Positions 17,604 through 27,167 of a DNA stretch of 64,000 nucleotides are shown here, one piece after another; within the stretch, counting starts at the first letter, position 1, and every line of letters starts with the position of its first letter. Origin of the DNA: JAICJR01 sp963848495 (GTDB lineage: Bacteria > Actinomycetota > Thermoleophilia > Solirubrobacterales > Thermoleophilaceae). Made by a program: the position numbers and the translations under genes. The stretch lies in the NCBI GenBank assembly GCA_963848495.1, contig CAWKDV010000004.1:124001-188000 (forward strand), read 5' to 3'. Under the pieces are notes generated by a model. The model worked only from the letters and a program-made list of their open reading frames with translations. It searched no databases and had not been told where the DNA came from.

Positions 17604-20255
17604 TTACCAGGTCTTGACGTGCTCGGGTGGGTGCCGGCGCTCGATTCGCAGTCGCGTGTCGAGCACGACGCAGGCGTGGGTCGTGCAGCGGACGGGGTTG
17701 AGGTCGGCCTCGACGAGCTCGGGGACCTCGCCGAGCAGCAGGGCGAAGCGCAGGATCAGCTCGCGCAGCGCCTGGCGATCGAGTGGAGGGGCGCCCCGGA
17801 ATCCGTCCAGTTGCGTGGCGACGCCGTTGGAGGCGTCGATCAGCTCGTCGGCCTCGATGTCCGTTGCGGGCGGCAGGTGGAACGCAACGGTTTCGGCGAG
17901 GCCGGCTTGGCGTCCGCCGAGGCCGACCGCGATCACGGGGCCCAGGTCGGGATCGCTGAAGGTGCCGACCAGCGCATCGGCGCCGGGCGCTACGAGCGGC
18001 TGGACGATCGCTCCGGTCCATTGCCGCCCGGAGGTCTGCACGCGTCGTTCGAGCTCGCGCCAACCGGATCGCACCGCCGCCTCGCCCTCGAGCCCGAGCA
18101 GCGCGGCGTCGATCTCGCTCGCATGCGCGGGAGCGGCAAAGTCGGCCTTCAGCGCCACCGGACCGCCGATTTCCCGCGCTGCCGCGATCGCGCCCTCGAG
18201 ATCGCGGCAGCGATCCGAGGCGACGACCGGGATTCCGTGGCTGGCCAGCAGAGCCTGCGCGTCGGCGAGCGTCAGCCAGCCGCCGGCGGGCTCGCGATCG
18301 AGAAACGAAGAGATCAGTGAGCGCGCCGCCGTCGCGTTGAGGTCGGAGTAGTGCGGGGTCTCGCCGAGCGGTCGCGACAGCCATTCGCGACGTTCGGCCG
18401 CGCGCGCGAGCACGGCGGCGCACGAATCGGGAAACAGGAAGTTCGGCACACCCGAACCGTTGCTCGCGGGCAGCCGGCCGTCCGAGCGCACGACGGACGC
18501 GACAACCGGCTTGGGCTGCCCGTGCGAGATCGCGCAGATCGCCTCCAGCACGGCCTCCGGGTCGCCTTCGTGATGGTCGACGTAGTAGACGATCAGCGCA
18601 TCGATGCCGGCGTCGCCGAGCAGCTCGCCGATGAGCGCGGCGTATTCGTCCGGTCCGGCGCCGACCCTCAAGACCACGGGGTACCGCGTGGCGCTCGCCT
18701 CTTTGACTTGCAGCCCGCGCGTCGCGCAGGCGTCGGCGGCCAGCGTGGCCATGCCCGCCGAGTTGCTCACGATCCCGATCCGCCGTCCGCGCGGTAGCGG
18801 CTGGCTCTCGAACAGCTGGGCGGCATCGAACATCGCCTCGCCGCTACGGAACCGCTGAATCCCGGCTTGATGCAAGAGCGCGTCGACGATCGCATCGCTG
18901 CGCAGCGCCGCTGCCGTGTGCGAGCGCGCTTCGCTGACCGCTCGCTCGGCGCTGCGACGCCCCTTGACGGCGAGGATCGGCTTCGTGCGAGACACGCGCC
19001 GCGCGATCCGGGTGAAGCGCTCAGGATCGCCGAACGTCTCCACATAGAGCATCGCCACGGCCGTCCGATCGTCCTCCTCGCACCACTCGAGCAGGTCGTT
19101 GGTCGAGACGTCGGCGGGGCTGCCAAGCGAGACCAACACCGAGACTCCCAACCGCCGGGCCTCCGCATGACCGAGCAGCCCGATCCCAAGCGCGGCCGAC
19201 TGCGAGCCGATCGCCAGACCGCCGGCGTGCACGCCCGCGCCGCTGAACGTCGCGTTCAGGCTGACCTCAGCGGCGGTGTTGAGCACCCCCAACGAGCCCG
19301 GCCCGACCATCCGCAAGCCCGCGCCCCGGACGATCTCCAGCAGCCGCTCCTCGCGCTCGGCGGACGCCGCGCCGTCGTCGTCGGCACCGACCGGGAGCAC
19401 CAGCAGCGCGCTTGCTCCGCTGGAGGCCGCCTCGGCCGCGAACTCGACGACGTCGTCGCCCGCGGCGGCGATGATCACGAGCTCCGCAGCGACCTCCAGC
19501 TCGGCGAGGCTGCGGGCGGCCCGCATTGAGCACACCACACCGCCCGCGCGGTTGACCGGGGTCACCGCGCCCTCAAAGCCGCCGGCGATGATGTTCGCCA
19601 GCACCGCTTGGCCCAGATTGCCCGGCGTGGCCGCGGCGCCCGCCACGGCTATCGACGACGGCGCCAGGATCGGCCGCATCGAGGCGATCGCCGCGAAACG
19701 ATCGCGCTCGTCGATCCGTTCGCGCACCGCCTCGGTCGGCGTGATGTCAAGCGAGACCGTCAGCTCACCAAACGATCCGCGGCGCCGCACGGCAAAGCCG
19801 GCGCCCTCGAACACCCCCAGCATCGCCGTGTTGTTAAACATGACTTCCGCATCGAACCGGGTGATCCCGCGGTCCGCCGCGATCGCCGCGAGCTGCTCGA
19901 GCATCCGCGTCCCCGCGCCGCGGCGCTGAAAATCGTCGGCCACCGCAAACGCGACCTCGGCGGCGCGCGGCTCGCGTAGCCCATCAAAGCCCGCGACCGC
20001 CACCACAGCGCCGCCGTGCCGGGCGATCAGCGCAACCCGATCAACGCCACCCGCCTCCGCGGCCGCCCGCGCGGCGATGTCGGTCCGACCACCGCCGTGG
20101 AAACGCAGGTAACGACTCTCCTCCGACAGGCCGTCATAGAACTCCTTGATGTCGTCGAAATCCGCCGGCGTCGGGGTCCGCAAACGCAGCGACGACCCAT
20201 CGCGCAACAACACGTCCCGAACCACCGGCCGAGACTCGCCAGCCGAAACGGGCAT
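17604..20255 (-). CDS. GNAT acetyltransferase fused to ADP-forming acyl-CoA synthetase (Pat/AcdA-like)
   Basis: An 883-residue fusion. A GNAT domain occupies about residues 10-170 (ADFDDIKEFYDGLSEESRYL; DDFQRRGAGTRMLEQLAAIA). The CoA-binding, succinyl-CoA-synthetase-like and ATP-grasp modules follow at about 190-880. Readable markers are SQSAALGIGLLGHA, the SHT motif in SEARSHTAAALRSDAI (likely phospho-His), GRRIGIVSNSAGMATLAADA, GGPVALKADF and VEADLNPVRC. Known relatives acetylate or acylate lysines of acetyl-CoA synthetase and other enzymes, or form acyl-CoA with ADP release; which applies here cannot be told. The start at 20255 (MPVSAGESRPVVRDVLLRDG) was chosen over the longer frame because it matches the usual N-terminus and has a GAAGAGGG upstream. 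Confidence 0.9.
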   Translation of the reverse strand: MPVSAGESRPVVRDVLLRDGSSLRLRTPTPADFDDIKEFYDGLSEESRYLRFHGGGRTDIAARAAAEAGGVDRVALIARHGGAVVAVAGFDGLREPRAAEVAFAVADDFQRRGAGTRMLEQLAAIAADRGITRFDAEVMFNNTAMLGVFEGAGFAVRRRGSFGELTVSLDITPTEAVRERIDERDRFAAIASMRPILAPSSIAVAGAAATPGNLGQAVLANIIAGGFEGAVTPVNRAGGVVCSMRAARSLAELEVAAELVIIAAAGDDVVEFAAEAASSGASALLVLPVGADDDGAASAEREERLLEIVRGAGLRMVGPGSLGVLNTAAEVSLNATFSGAGVHAGGLAIGSQSAALGIGLLGHAEARRLGVSVLVSLGSPADVSTNDLLEWCEEDDRTAVAMLYVETFGDPERFTRIARRVSRTKPILAVKGRRSAERAVSEARSHTAAALRSDAIVDALLHQAGIQRFRSGEAMFDAAQLFESQPLPRGRRIGIVSNSAGMATLAADACATRGLQVKEASATRYPVVLRVGAGPDEYAALIGELLGDAGIDALIVYYVDHHEGDPEAVLEAICAISHGQPKPVVASVVRSDGRLPASNGSGVPNFLFPDSCAAVLARAAERREWLSRPLGETPHYSDLNATAARSLISSFLDREPAGGWLTLADAQALLASHGIPVVASDRCRDLEGAIAAAREIGGPVALKADFAAPAHASEIDAALLGLEGEAAVRSGWRELERRVQTSGRQWTGAIVQPLVAPGADALVGTFSDPDLGPVIAVGLGGRQAGLAETVAFHLPPATDIEADELIDASNGVATQLDGFRGAPPLDRQALRELILRFALLLGEVPELVEADLNPVRCTTHACVVLDTRLRIERRHPPEHVKTW

Positions 20256-20611
20256 CACCGCCCTCTTCCGCCTCTGACCGCCCACACCTCCCCCGGTGAT
20301 GCTATCCGCAGACCAACGCGGCGCTCCACCGGTCCCTATCAGCAGCTCGCCGACGGCAACCACCGCGCCGCGACGCGATGCTCATCGAACGGACCCGCGA
20401 TCGACAACCGCTTTCGGCCACCGGCCACAAGCAGCAGCAAGACGTCGTCTACCCCTTTCTCTCTCGAAGAGCGTCTGCCAGCCGCCGGCCGAGACTGCCG
20501 CTGCGGACGAGCAGCGAGCGCCCTGAGAGGAACGTGCGCGAGTCCCGCTTCCGCCGCTGGCTGTGAGTCTGCCCAGAACGTCGAGAGCCCGGCTCCGATC
20601 ACGGCGGGAGA
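20256..20611. other. Intergenic region with an inverted, diverged repeat fragment
   Basis: No gene is seen. Bases ~20505-20560 (GACGAGCAGCGAGCGCC ... TGCGCGAGTCCCGCTTCCGC) are an inverted, imperfect match to the 3' half of the 109-bp repeat. Confidence 0.45.
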
Positions 20612-21628
20612 TCAGCTCAGTGGCTTCGTCCAGACGACGGATGTGTCCTTCACCGCGTATCCGGCGCGCTCGTACAGGCCCAGCGCGCCGGTGGTGTTGC
20701 CGGTATCCACGGTGAGTACTGACCGCTCGTAGCCGGCGGCCCGGTACGACTTGAGGGCGGTGGCGAGCAGCAGCCCGCCCAGGCCGCGCCGACGCCACGC
20801 CGGCCGCACCCCGAGGTGCCCCACGTAGGCCTCGCACACGCCGGTGGCGGCCGCATCGGCCTCCCAGAAGGACGTCAGCAGATACGCCGCGACCTCGTCA
20901 CCGTCCAGCACCAGCCAGCTCACGTCCGGCCGGAATGTATGAGCCCCGGTGTACCGCTGCCACCACTGCTGCTCGTCCGGCGGGGTGGCGCCCCAGTGGC
21001 CGGCGAACGCCTCCCGGTGCGCCTGCCGGACCGCCTCGTCCCGATCCGCCGTGTACGGCGCCAGGGTGAGGCCGGGCGGGGTCGAGGGGACGTCGGGGAG
21101 CGCGTCTTCCAGGTTGCGCGCCATCTTGTACCACCAGCGGGTGGCCTTGTAGCCGGCGGCCTGGACGAGCGCCCGCTTGCCGAGGTTGTTCTCGTGCACG
21201 TCGACGCAGACCGCCCCTGGGATGTCCGGGTGGCGCTCGGTGTGGAGGCCCGCGGCTCGCTCCTCGGCCCACTCCAGCAGCCTGCGGCCGAGGCCGCGAC
21301 AGCGGGCGGCGGGCACCACCGCGCCCTCCGCGTCGATTCGGTCCAGGTCGTGGACCTCAACGGAGCCGTGCACCCAGGCGAACGCGACAAGCTTCCCGTC
21401 GGGGGCTCGCGCGGCGAGGGTGTCGCGGCGGAGGTCGATCGACTCGTCCTCCAGCTCGTCGCGGACGTCCTGTTCGGAGTAGTGCTCGCCGGTGTGGTCC
21501 ACGGCCTCGACGGCTGCGTACGCCCGCGTCAGGGCCGACGCGTCCTCGGTCGTCAGCGCCCGCCAGATCAGCGTGCGGCTCTCCACGCCCGCACGGTATG
21601 CGCTTGCGCCACTGATGTCTCTCCCCAC
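20612..21628 (-). CDS. GNAT-family N-acetyltransferase with two GNAT domains
   Basis: A 338-residue protein with a degenerate N-terminal GNAT (about residues 20-165; VPAARCRGLGRRLLEWAEER is its acetyl-CoA loop) and a second GNAT (about 185-335; LGVRPAWRRRGLGGLLLATA). This resembles mycothiol-synthase-like double GNATs, but the substrate is not known. The frame begins at a GTG at 21628; a second GTG at 21586 (VESRTLIWRALTT) is also possible. The right-hand inverted repeat of the second IS1182 element starts only 12 bases upstream, so the native promoter has been displaced. Confidence 0.85.
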   Translation of the reverse strand: MGRDISGASAYRAGVESRTLIWRALTTEDASALTRAYAAVEAVDHTGEHYSEQDVRDELEDESIDLRRDTLAARAPDGKLVAFAWVHGSVEVHDLDRIDAEGAVVPAARCRGLGRRLLEWAEERAAGLHTERHPDIPGAVCVDVHENNLGKRALVQAAGYKATRWWYKMARNLEDALPDVPSTPPGLTLAPYTADRDEAVRQAHREAFAGHWGATPPDEQQWWQRYTGAHTFRPDVSWLVLDGDEVAAYLLTSFWEADAAATGVCEAYVGHLGVRPAWRRRGLGGLLLATALKSYRAAGYERSVLTVDTGNTTGALGLYERAGYAVKDTSVVWTKPLS

Positions 21629-21748
21629 CTCTTAGCTTCCATGGTGGCTGTTGCGTAAAGAGGCGCGGTGCGGCGACTCCGCGGAAGCGGTTGCGCCGGC
21701 GACGGTGGCCGGGGTAGCGACGGCGAGCAAGTCAGCGCGCGGCCGGCT

Positions 21749-22965
21749 TCAGGCCGCCGCGGGCGCTGTGGTGTGTCGCCAGAGCTTGAGCAGGTTGTGG
21801 GCGGCGTTGGTCAGCCGCCATTCCGATCGTGCCGCGGCGCGGCCTCGCCGTAAGAAGCGGTCGACGCGTCGGTTGAACTTGATGTCGGCGAACACCGGCT
21901 CGATCATGGCCTGGCGCTTGGCGTAGAGCGCGCCGCCATGGTCGGTGGCCAACACGCTTCGCATGAACGCGTAAAGCCCGCCGTGCCAGCCCGGGCGCGC
22001 GCCGCCACGCTTGTTGGCGTCGGGCGGAACGAGCACCGACATCCCCTCGCCAGCCAGTCGTTCGATCTGGACCTGATGCCAGTAGCCGGCGTCGGCGAGG
22101 ACGACCTCGGGCGACTCGTCGACTCCAGCCCTCGCGAGCTCGTGGCAGGCCGCGTCGACCATCGGCCCGAGCTGCCCAAAGTCAGCCGACGAAACGTGGA
22201 CCTCGGCGGCGATGACGATCTGATCCTCCGTCGAGACAGCCTGCGCGTTGTAGCCCTGCAGCCACCCGCGCGGCGTCTTGACGTTGCGCGAGTCCGGGTC
22301 GGTGAGGTTGATCCTGCCCTCCGGCCGCGCGGGCGGCTGGTAGGGCTTGGGCGGGCTGCCGAACCGCCGGCCGTTCTTCATCCGGCCGTGGCGGCGGTAG
22401 TCCTCGTAGTCCTCGTTGGCGCGGCACTCGACCTGGTGCTCTTCTTCGAGGCGGCGCTTGGCCTCCCGGAGACGCCCAGACCGCGATTTCGCGATCGGCC
22501 CCGCCTCCTGCGCGCGCCGTTCGTCGAGACGACGCTTGGCTTCGCGCAACCACCGCTCGCGGCCCTGCCCGGTGGCCAACTCCGCAGGCAGCTCGTCGCC
22601 GCGTGCGTCACCGAAGCGCTCGTCCTCCTCAGCGTCGACGGCCGCGGCGTCTTCGAGGATCTCGCGCGCGATCTCCTCGTAGCTGCGCGTCGCGCGCTCC
22701 GACGCGTTGGCGTGCACCTTCGTGCCGTCAACGGCGATCACTCCGACACGGACGAGGCCGGACTCCGCGCAGAGCGCGAGGATGTCGCCGAACAGCTCGG
22801 CCAACGCGTTCTCGTGACGCTGCCGAAACCGAGCGATCGTCGTGTGATCCGGAGCCTGGTTGGCGCAGATCACCCGCGTCGCCACGTCCTCAACGCAGCG
22901 CCGCTCGATCCCCCGCGAGGAGCGCTGCTCGCTCGCAAACGCGAACAACAACAAGCGCCACCAGG
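21749..22965 (-). pseudogene. IS1182-family transposase 2, C-terminal part (interrupted)
   Basis: Continues in frame from WWRLLLFAFASEQRSSRGIE to the stop at 21749. Core features: VRVGVIAVDGTKVHANASER, GWLQGYNAQAVSTEDQIVIA, EVVLADAGYWHQVQIE and AMIEPVFADIKFNRRVDRF. The last is followed by SEWRLTNAAHNLLKLWRH. It is homologous along its length to 15270-16631, with a shorter charged linker. Because the insertion duplicated only two bases, precise excision would restore an open frame. Confidence 0.88.
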
Positions 22966-24587
22966 TGGATTCAACTGGTTGTCGCAACGCTCAACGTTGA
23001 GGAGTTGCGATGCCGAGAAGAAACGCCGCTTTGGATCGTGCCGCTGCGGCAGGGAAGCGCGGCAAGGGACGTCCGCCTGCTGGGCGGAGAGAGCATCGGG
23101 TCCGGTTCTGGGAGGCGATCGCTCGAGGGGTGTCGAGCGAACGCGCCGCCGTGGAGGCGGGTGTCCTGCCGAGCATTGGTGTCCGCTGGTTCCGCAAGGG
23201 TGGCGGAATGCCGCCTCTCACGCTCGCGCCGGTATCCGGGCGCTATCTGTTCTTCCACGAGCGGGAGGAGATCGCGGTTCTTCTCGCTGGTGGTTGTGGG
23301 GTGCGAGAGATCGCGCGGCAGCTGGGTCGCGCACCGTCGACGATCTCCCGGGAGCTGCAGCGAAACGCTGCGCTGCGGACCGGTCGGCCTGAGTATCGAG
23401 CCTCGACCGCGCAGACCCATGCTGACCGCCGCGCGCGGCGCCCCAAGCCGGCGAAGCTTGCGGTCAACCTGGAGTTGCGGCGCTATGTGCAGGATCGGCT
23501 CTCCGGGGCTGTGCGGCGGCCCGATGGGAGCGTCGCGGGTCCGCAGGTCGGCTGGCGCGGCCGGCGTCACGGCCCGCGAAAGGACCGGCGTTGGGGGCAG
23601 TGCTGGAGCCCGGAGCAGATCTCCGCTCGACTACCGGTTGACTTCCCTGATGATGAGTCGATGCGCGTCTCCCATGAGGCGATCTACCAGTCGCTGTATG
23701 TGCAGGGACGCGGAGCGCTGCGCCGGGAGCTGACCGCGTGTCTTCGAACCGGTCGGGCGCTGCGGGTCCCCAGGAACAGGACGTCGAGGGGCAACCGAAG
23801 CTTCGTGACCGACGAGCTGTTGATCAGCGAGCGGCCTGCCGAGGTTGCTGACCGTGCTGTTCCCGGTCACTGGGAAGGCGATCTGATCCTCGGTTTGGAC
23901 CGCTCTGCGATCGGGACTCTGGTTGAGCGTTCAAGCCGGTTCACGATGCTGTTGCATCTCCCGCCGATCGAACGTCACGCCGACCCAGGAGCGACGAGCA
24001 GCCGCGCGTCGACGGGTGCTGGCGCCGGCGCCGTTCGTGACGCGATCGCCGGCACGATCACGACCCTCCCCGAACAGCTTCGGCGGTCCTTGACCTGGGA
24101 TCAGGGCATCGAGATGGCCCAGCACGTGCAACTCCGGCTCGACACGGGTCTGCAGATCTATTTCTGTGATCCACGCAGCCCGTGGCAGCGCGCCACGAAC
24201 GAGAACACCAACGGGCTGCTGCGCCAGTACTTCCCGAGAGGCACAGATCTCGCCCGCCATAGCGCGGAGGAGCTCACGGCCGTTGCGACGGCGCTCAACC
24301 GGCGACCGCGAAAGACGCTCGGGTGGAGGACACCCGCCGAGGCGCTCACCGAGTACTTGACCGCCGCGGCCTGACCGCCTGCAGCATTCAACGTGCGCGA
24401 CCTGCCGGACTGCGGCATCCCTTGTTCTCGGGGGGTGCCCGGACGGTCGCGCGCGGCTATCGCCGCTCCGGCACGCCCTCCGGGCGAGCCTCCACGACGA
24501 CAGCCGCATCACCCAGCCGAGGCCGATCGTCTCTTCCGACCTTTAGAGTCACCGACCACACCGCGTTGCGACGACCGGTTGAGCTCA
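22966..24587 (+). mobile_element. IS30-family element, copy 2 (1622 bp)
   Basis: Same length, ends and sequence as 13647-15268. It is inserted in the opposite orientation to the IS1182 transposase it breaks. GG flanks the left end (22964-22965) and the right end (24588-24589), a 2-bp duplication. Confidence 0.93.
23010..24374 (+). CDS. IS30-family transposase, copy 2
   Basis: A 454-residue protein identical in translation to 13691-15055, with intact helix-turn-helix and DDE residues (GHWEGDLILG, LTWDQGIEM, NENTNGLLRQYF). With identical inverted repeats on both copies, the pair are probably both mobilisable and could support recombination between 13.6 and 24.6 kb. Confidence 0.95.
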   Translation: MPRRNAALDRAAAAGKRGKGRPPAGRREHRVRFWEAIARGVSSERAAVEAGVLPSIGVRWFRKGGGMPPLTLAPVSGRYLFFHEREEIAVLLAGGCGVREIARQLGRAPSTISRELQRNAALRTGRPEYRASTAQTHADRRARRPKPAKLAVNLELRRYVQDRLSGAVRRPDGSVAGPQVGWRGRRHGPRKDRRWGQCWSPEQISARLPVDFPDDESMRVSHEAIYQSLYVQGRGALRRELTACLRTGRALRVPRNRTSRGNRSFVTDELLISERPAEVADRAVPGHWEGDLILGLDRSAIGTLVERSSRFTMLLHLPPIERHADPGATSSRASTGAGAGAVRDAIAGTITTLPEQLRRSLTWDQGIEMAQHVQLRLDTGLQIYFCDPRSPWQRATNENTNGLLRQYFPRGTDLARHSAEELTAVATALNRRPRKTLGWRTPAEALTEYLTAAA

Positions 24588-24782
24588 GGCCATCATCGCC
24601 GGATCGTGCGCCGCGCGACCATGCCCATCGACGCGGTAGGCCGCGTAAAACGCGCTCAGATCAAGCTGCGCGACGGCATCGATCACGAACCACGCGAGAT
24701 GCCCCTCCGGCAACCACTCGCGCAGACTCGGCGGCAACAACAACTCCTGATCACGATCACACCCGAGAAAGTTCTGTGCCAT
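24588..24782 (-). pseudogene. IS1182-family transposase 2, N-terminal part (interrupted)
   Basis: Starts at ATG 24782 (MAQNFLGCDRDQELLLPPSL), continues REWLPEGHLAWFVIDAVAQL, LDLSAFYAAYRVDGHGRAAH, and ends DPAMMA at the IS30 junction. It corresponds residue for residue to 13452-13646 of element 1, which ends EPSMM at its own IS30 junction. Confidence 0.85.
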
Positions 24783-24945
24783 CCCGAAATGGTCATAACC
24801 CGCCCGGACAGAGGCGCCTTTACGCAACAGCCACCATGCGAAGCGACGGTCACAGCCGCCGACCGCCTGCTCCCACAAGTCGACCTCGCCGCCGAGCAGA
24901 CTGCTGGTACCCAATGCAAAGCAGAAGCGGCCGCGAGAGCTGTCG

Positions 24946-26532
24946 CTACATCAGCGCTGCCAGGGCCGCCTGCGGATCGGGCAGCGGCCGCAGACGACCG
25001 TCGGTGTCGAGGAAGAGGAAGCGGTCGAGGCGGGTCAGGAAGGCGCGATCGTGGGAGATGGCCACGACCGTGCCCTCGAAGCCCTCGAGCGCGGATTCGA
25101 GTGCTTCCGCGGAGTCGATGTCGAGGTTGTCCGTGGGCTCGTCGAGCAGCAGCAGGTTGTGACCCTCGAGCTCGAGGCAGAGGATCTCCAGGCGCGCACG
25201 TTGCCCACCCGACAGGGTCTCGTAGCCCCGACGCGCCGTGTCTTGAAGGCCGTAGCGAGCGAGTGAGCTCATGGCGCGCTGGAACGAGCCGACGCGTTCG
25301 GTGACGATGTCGAGCACCACCGCTCCGGCGAAGTCGCTGCGCAGGTTGAGCTGGCTGAAGAGCCCAGGGGAGACGCGCGGGCCTAGCACCACCTCCCCGC
25401 TATCGGGCGGCCGGTCGCTTGCGAGCAACCGGATCAGGTGTGTCTTCCCAGAGCCGTTCGGACCGATCAGCCCGACCCGCTCACCGAAGTGGATCTCGTC
25501 CGAGTAAGGCTGCACCAACCCATCGATCGCGACCGCGCGCAGGTCAACGACCCGCCGCGCCGAGTCGCCGCCGCGCAGCCGCGGGCGGATCTGCTGGTCG
25601 ACCACGGGTGCGGGTGGCGGACCTTCATCGACCCAGCGCCGCCAGCGCGTCTCGACCGCGTCGGCCCGCTTAGCCCAGTCGGGGGCATAGCGGGCGCGCT
25701 CCTTGAAGACACGCACAAGCTCCCTTAGCCGCCGCTCCTCCTGATTCCACTGGTCGAGCCGGTCGCCAAGCAACTTCTGGCGGTGCGCGCGGGCCGCCGG
25801 GTAGCTCGCGTAGGACTCGCCATGCACCCAGGCGCCGTTGCCCTCCAGCGTCACGATCGCGTCGCAAGCCGAGCTGAGCAGTTCGCGGTCGTGACTGATC
25901 ATCAGCACCGTCTTGCCACTCGCCCGGAGCCGCTGTTCGAGCGCTCGCTTCGCAGGGACATCGAGGAAGTTGTCGGGCTCGTCGAGCAGCAGGATCGGAG
26001 CGTCGGAGCTGAACAGCAGGTCGAGCACGAGCCGCTTGCGCTCGCCGCCAGACAGGGTCACGGCCGCCCGATCGCCGACGTCCTGCAGCCCGGCTCGGAC
26101 GATCCGTCGGCATGCCGCGTCCCATTGGCCCTCGAGCTCGTACCCGCCGAGCTCGGACCAATCACCGATCGCTTCGCCAAGCCGCGCACCCGCAGTCGCG
26201 TCGCCCGCTGCGAGCGCGGCTTCGCTCTCGAGAAGCCCGACGCCAGCGGCGCGCAGTCGCAGCGGTGCCGCGGACAGGAGCAACTCGCGGACGCTTCCGC
26301 CCTCCGTTCCCACATCCTGCGGCATGCACAACCCACGGCCGCCGAGAGTCACGCCGCCCTCGTCGGCGCTCAGCTCGCCCGCGAGGATTCGCAGCAGCGT
26401 GCTCTTGCCGACCCCGTTCGCGCCGACGAGCCCAGCATGCCGGCTGGCCGCCACGCGGAACGACACGCCGCTGAACAGCAGCTCGCCGCCAGGATGAGCG
26501 TAGGCAAGGTCACTGACGGTGATGTGAGCCAT
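24946..26532 (-). CDS. ABC-F family ATP-binding protein
   Basis: A 528-residue cytosolic ATPase with two ABC domains and no membrane segment. Domain 1 (about residues 1-235) has Walker A GANGVGKST, signature LSGGERKR and Walker B ILLLDEPDNFLD. A charged linker at about 240-320 follows (DQWNQEERRLRELVRVFKER). Domain 2 has GPNGSGKTH, LSGGQRAR and LLLLDEPTDNLD. ABC-F proteins bind ribosomes in translation regulation or antibiotic resistance; the role here is not defined. The start at 26532 (MAHITVSDLAYAHPGGELLF) fits the family; the frame continues upstream without support. Confidence 0.92.
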   Translation of the reverse strand: MAHITVSDLAYAHPGGELLFSGVSFRVAASRHAGLVGANGVGKSTLLRILAGELSADEGGVTLGGRGLCMPQDVGTEGGSVRELLLSAAPLRLRAAGVGLLESEAALAAGDATAGARLGEAIGDWSELGGYELEGQWDAACRRIVRAGLQDVGDRAAVTLSGGERKRLVLDLLFSSDAPILLLDEPDNFLDVPAKRALEQRLRASGKTVLMISHDRELLSSACDAIVTLEGNGAWVHGESYASYPAARAHRQKLLGDRLDQWNQEERRLRELVRVFKERARYAPDWAKRADAVETRWRRWVDEGPPPAPVVDQQIRPRLRGGDSARRVVDLRAVAIDGLVQPYSDEIHFGERVGLIGPNGSGKTHLIRLLASDRPPDSGEVVLGPRVSPGLFSQLNLRSDFAGAVVLDIVTERVGSFQRAMSSLARYGLQDTARRGYETLSGGQRARLEILCLELEGHNLLLLDEPTDNLDIDSAEALESALEGFEGTVVAISHDRAFLTRLDRFLFLDTDGRLRPLPDPQAALAALM

Positions 26533-26652
26533 TACGAACAGATTGTGAAGGCGCATGCCGGCCCGCTGAGCACCGAGAGGATCACAAGGGCTGAGAGGAT
26601 CCCGTCCCAAGCCTCGCGGCGGCAACGCCTTTCGGCGGCAGGCTGAGAACAA

Positions 26653-26686
26653 GCACCGGGGCACGGCTGGTGCCGTTCCCCGGTGC
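26653..26686 (-). terminator. Strong hairpin, probable intrinsic terminator
   Basis: A nearly perfect inverted repeat: GCACCGGGG pairs with CCCCGGTGC and, inside it, ACGGC pairs with GCCGT around a TGGT loop, with one mismatch. It lies 17 bases past the stop of the minus-strand gene at 26704-27060 and is followed on that strand by TTGTTCT. It should end that transcript before the ABC-F gene. Confidence 0.65.
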
Positions 26687-26703
26687 CTACGACATTGAGT
26701 GGG

Positions 26704-27060
26704 TCAGCGCCCTGCGGCACCCTGCTGAGAGCCCCAGCTAGCGGGTGGGTAGCCGTGCTCGAAGCGGTCCGGCCTTGGAAGCGCCGCGCCAGAATTGTTG
26801 AGCGTGCCATCCGTCCCAAACGCCGCGGCAAGTTGCGCGTCGCTGAGCGAGCTGATCGCCTCGACGTAGCGCGTCTCCGCAGGAGTCATCAGGCTGAGCG
26901 GATCTGCGGAGCTGGTGATGTCGCTTCTTACCGCGAGAACCGCCACCGCGACGCTGAGGCCAACGACGGCAATCATGGCGATCGCGAGCAACGCCTTCAG
27001 GTGCGTGTAGTGAGTGCGGAGAACAACGGCAGGGTGCTGCTTGTGGAGCGTGCCGGTCAT
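26704..27060 (-). CDS. Small single-pass membrane protein, unknown function
   Basis: A 118-residue protein starting MTGTLHKQHPAVVLRTHYTH with a GGAGGAG ribosome-binding site just upstream of the ATG at 27060. One transmembrane helix lies at about residues 27-47 (LAIAMIAVVGLSVAVAVLAV). The outer part, about 70 residues, is polar (TPAETRYVEAISSLSDAQLA; RPDRFEHGYPPASWG). No family is recognised. It is transcribed divergently from the large BTAD regulator, with 180 bases between starts, so it could be that regulator's target. Confidence 0.75.
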   Translation of the reverse strand: MTGTLHKQHPAVVLRTHYTHLKALLAIAMIAVVGLSVAVAVLAVRSDITSSADPLSLMTPAETRYVEAISSLSDAQLAAAFGTDGTLNNSGAALPRPDRFEHGYPPASWGSQQGAAGR

Positions 27061-27167
27061 GGCTACTCCTCCTGTTCGGCGGGCCAACCCGGCGGCCCGC
27101 GTCGTGGGTGATTCGGACCTCTGGAGGGTGCGGCCGGACGGTCTCGCGACGGTCACAGCGAGGTAAC

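Larger units (their letters stand above)
21640..24838 (-). mobile_element. IS1182-family element 2, interrupted by an IS30-family element
   Basis: Ends are marked by a 21-bp perfect inverted repeat: CATGGTGGCTGTTGCGTAAA begins at 21640, and its complement ends at 24838. The transposase is on the minus strand in two parts (24588-24782 and 21749-22965) separated by an IS30 element at 22966-24587. The transposase is clearly related to element 1 but far from identical, so these are two distinct IS1182 elements. Confidence 0.88.
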
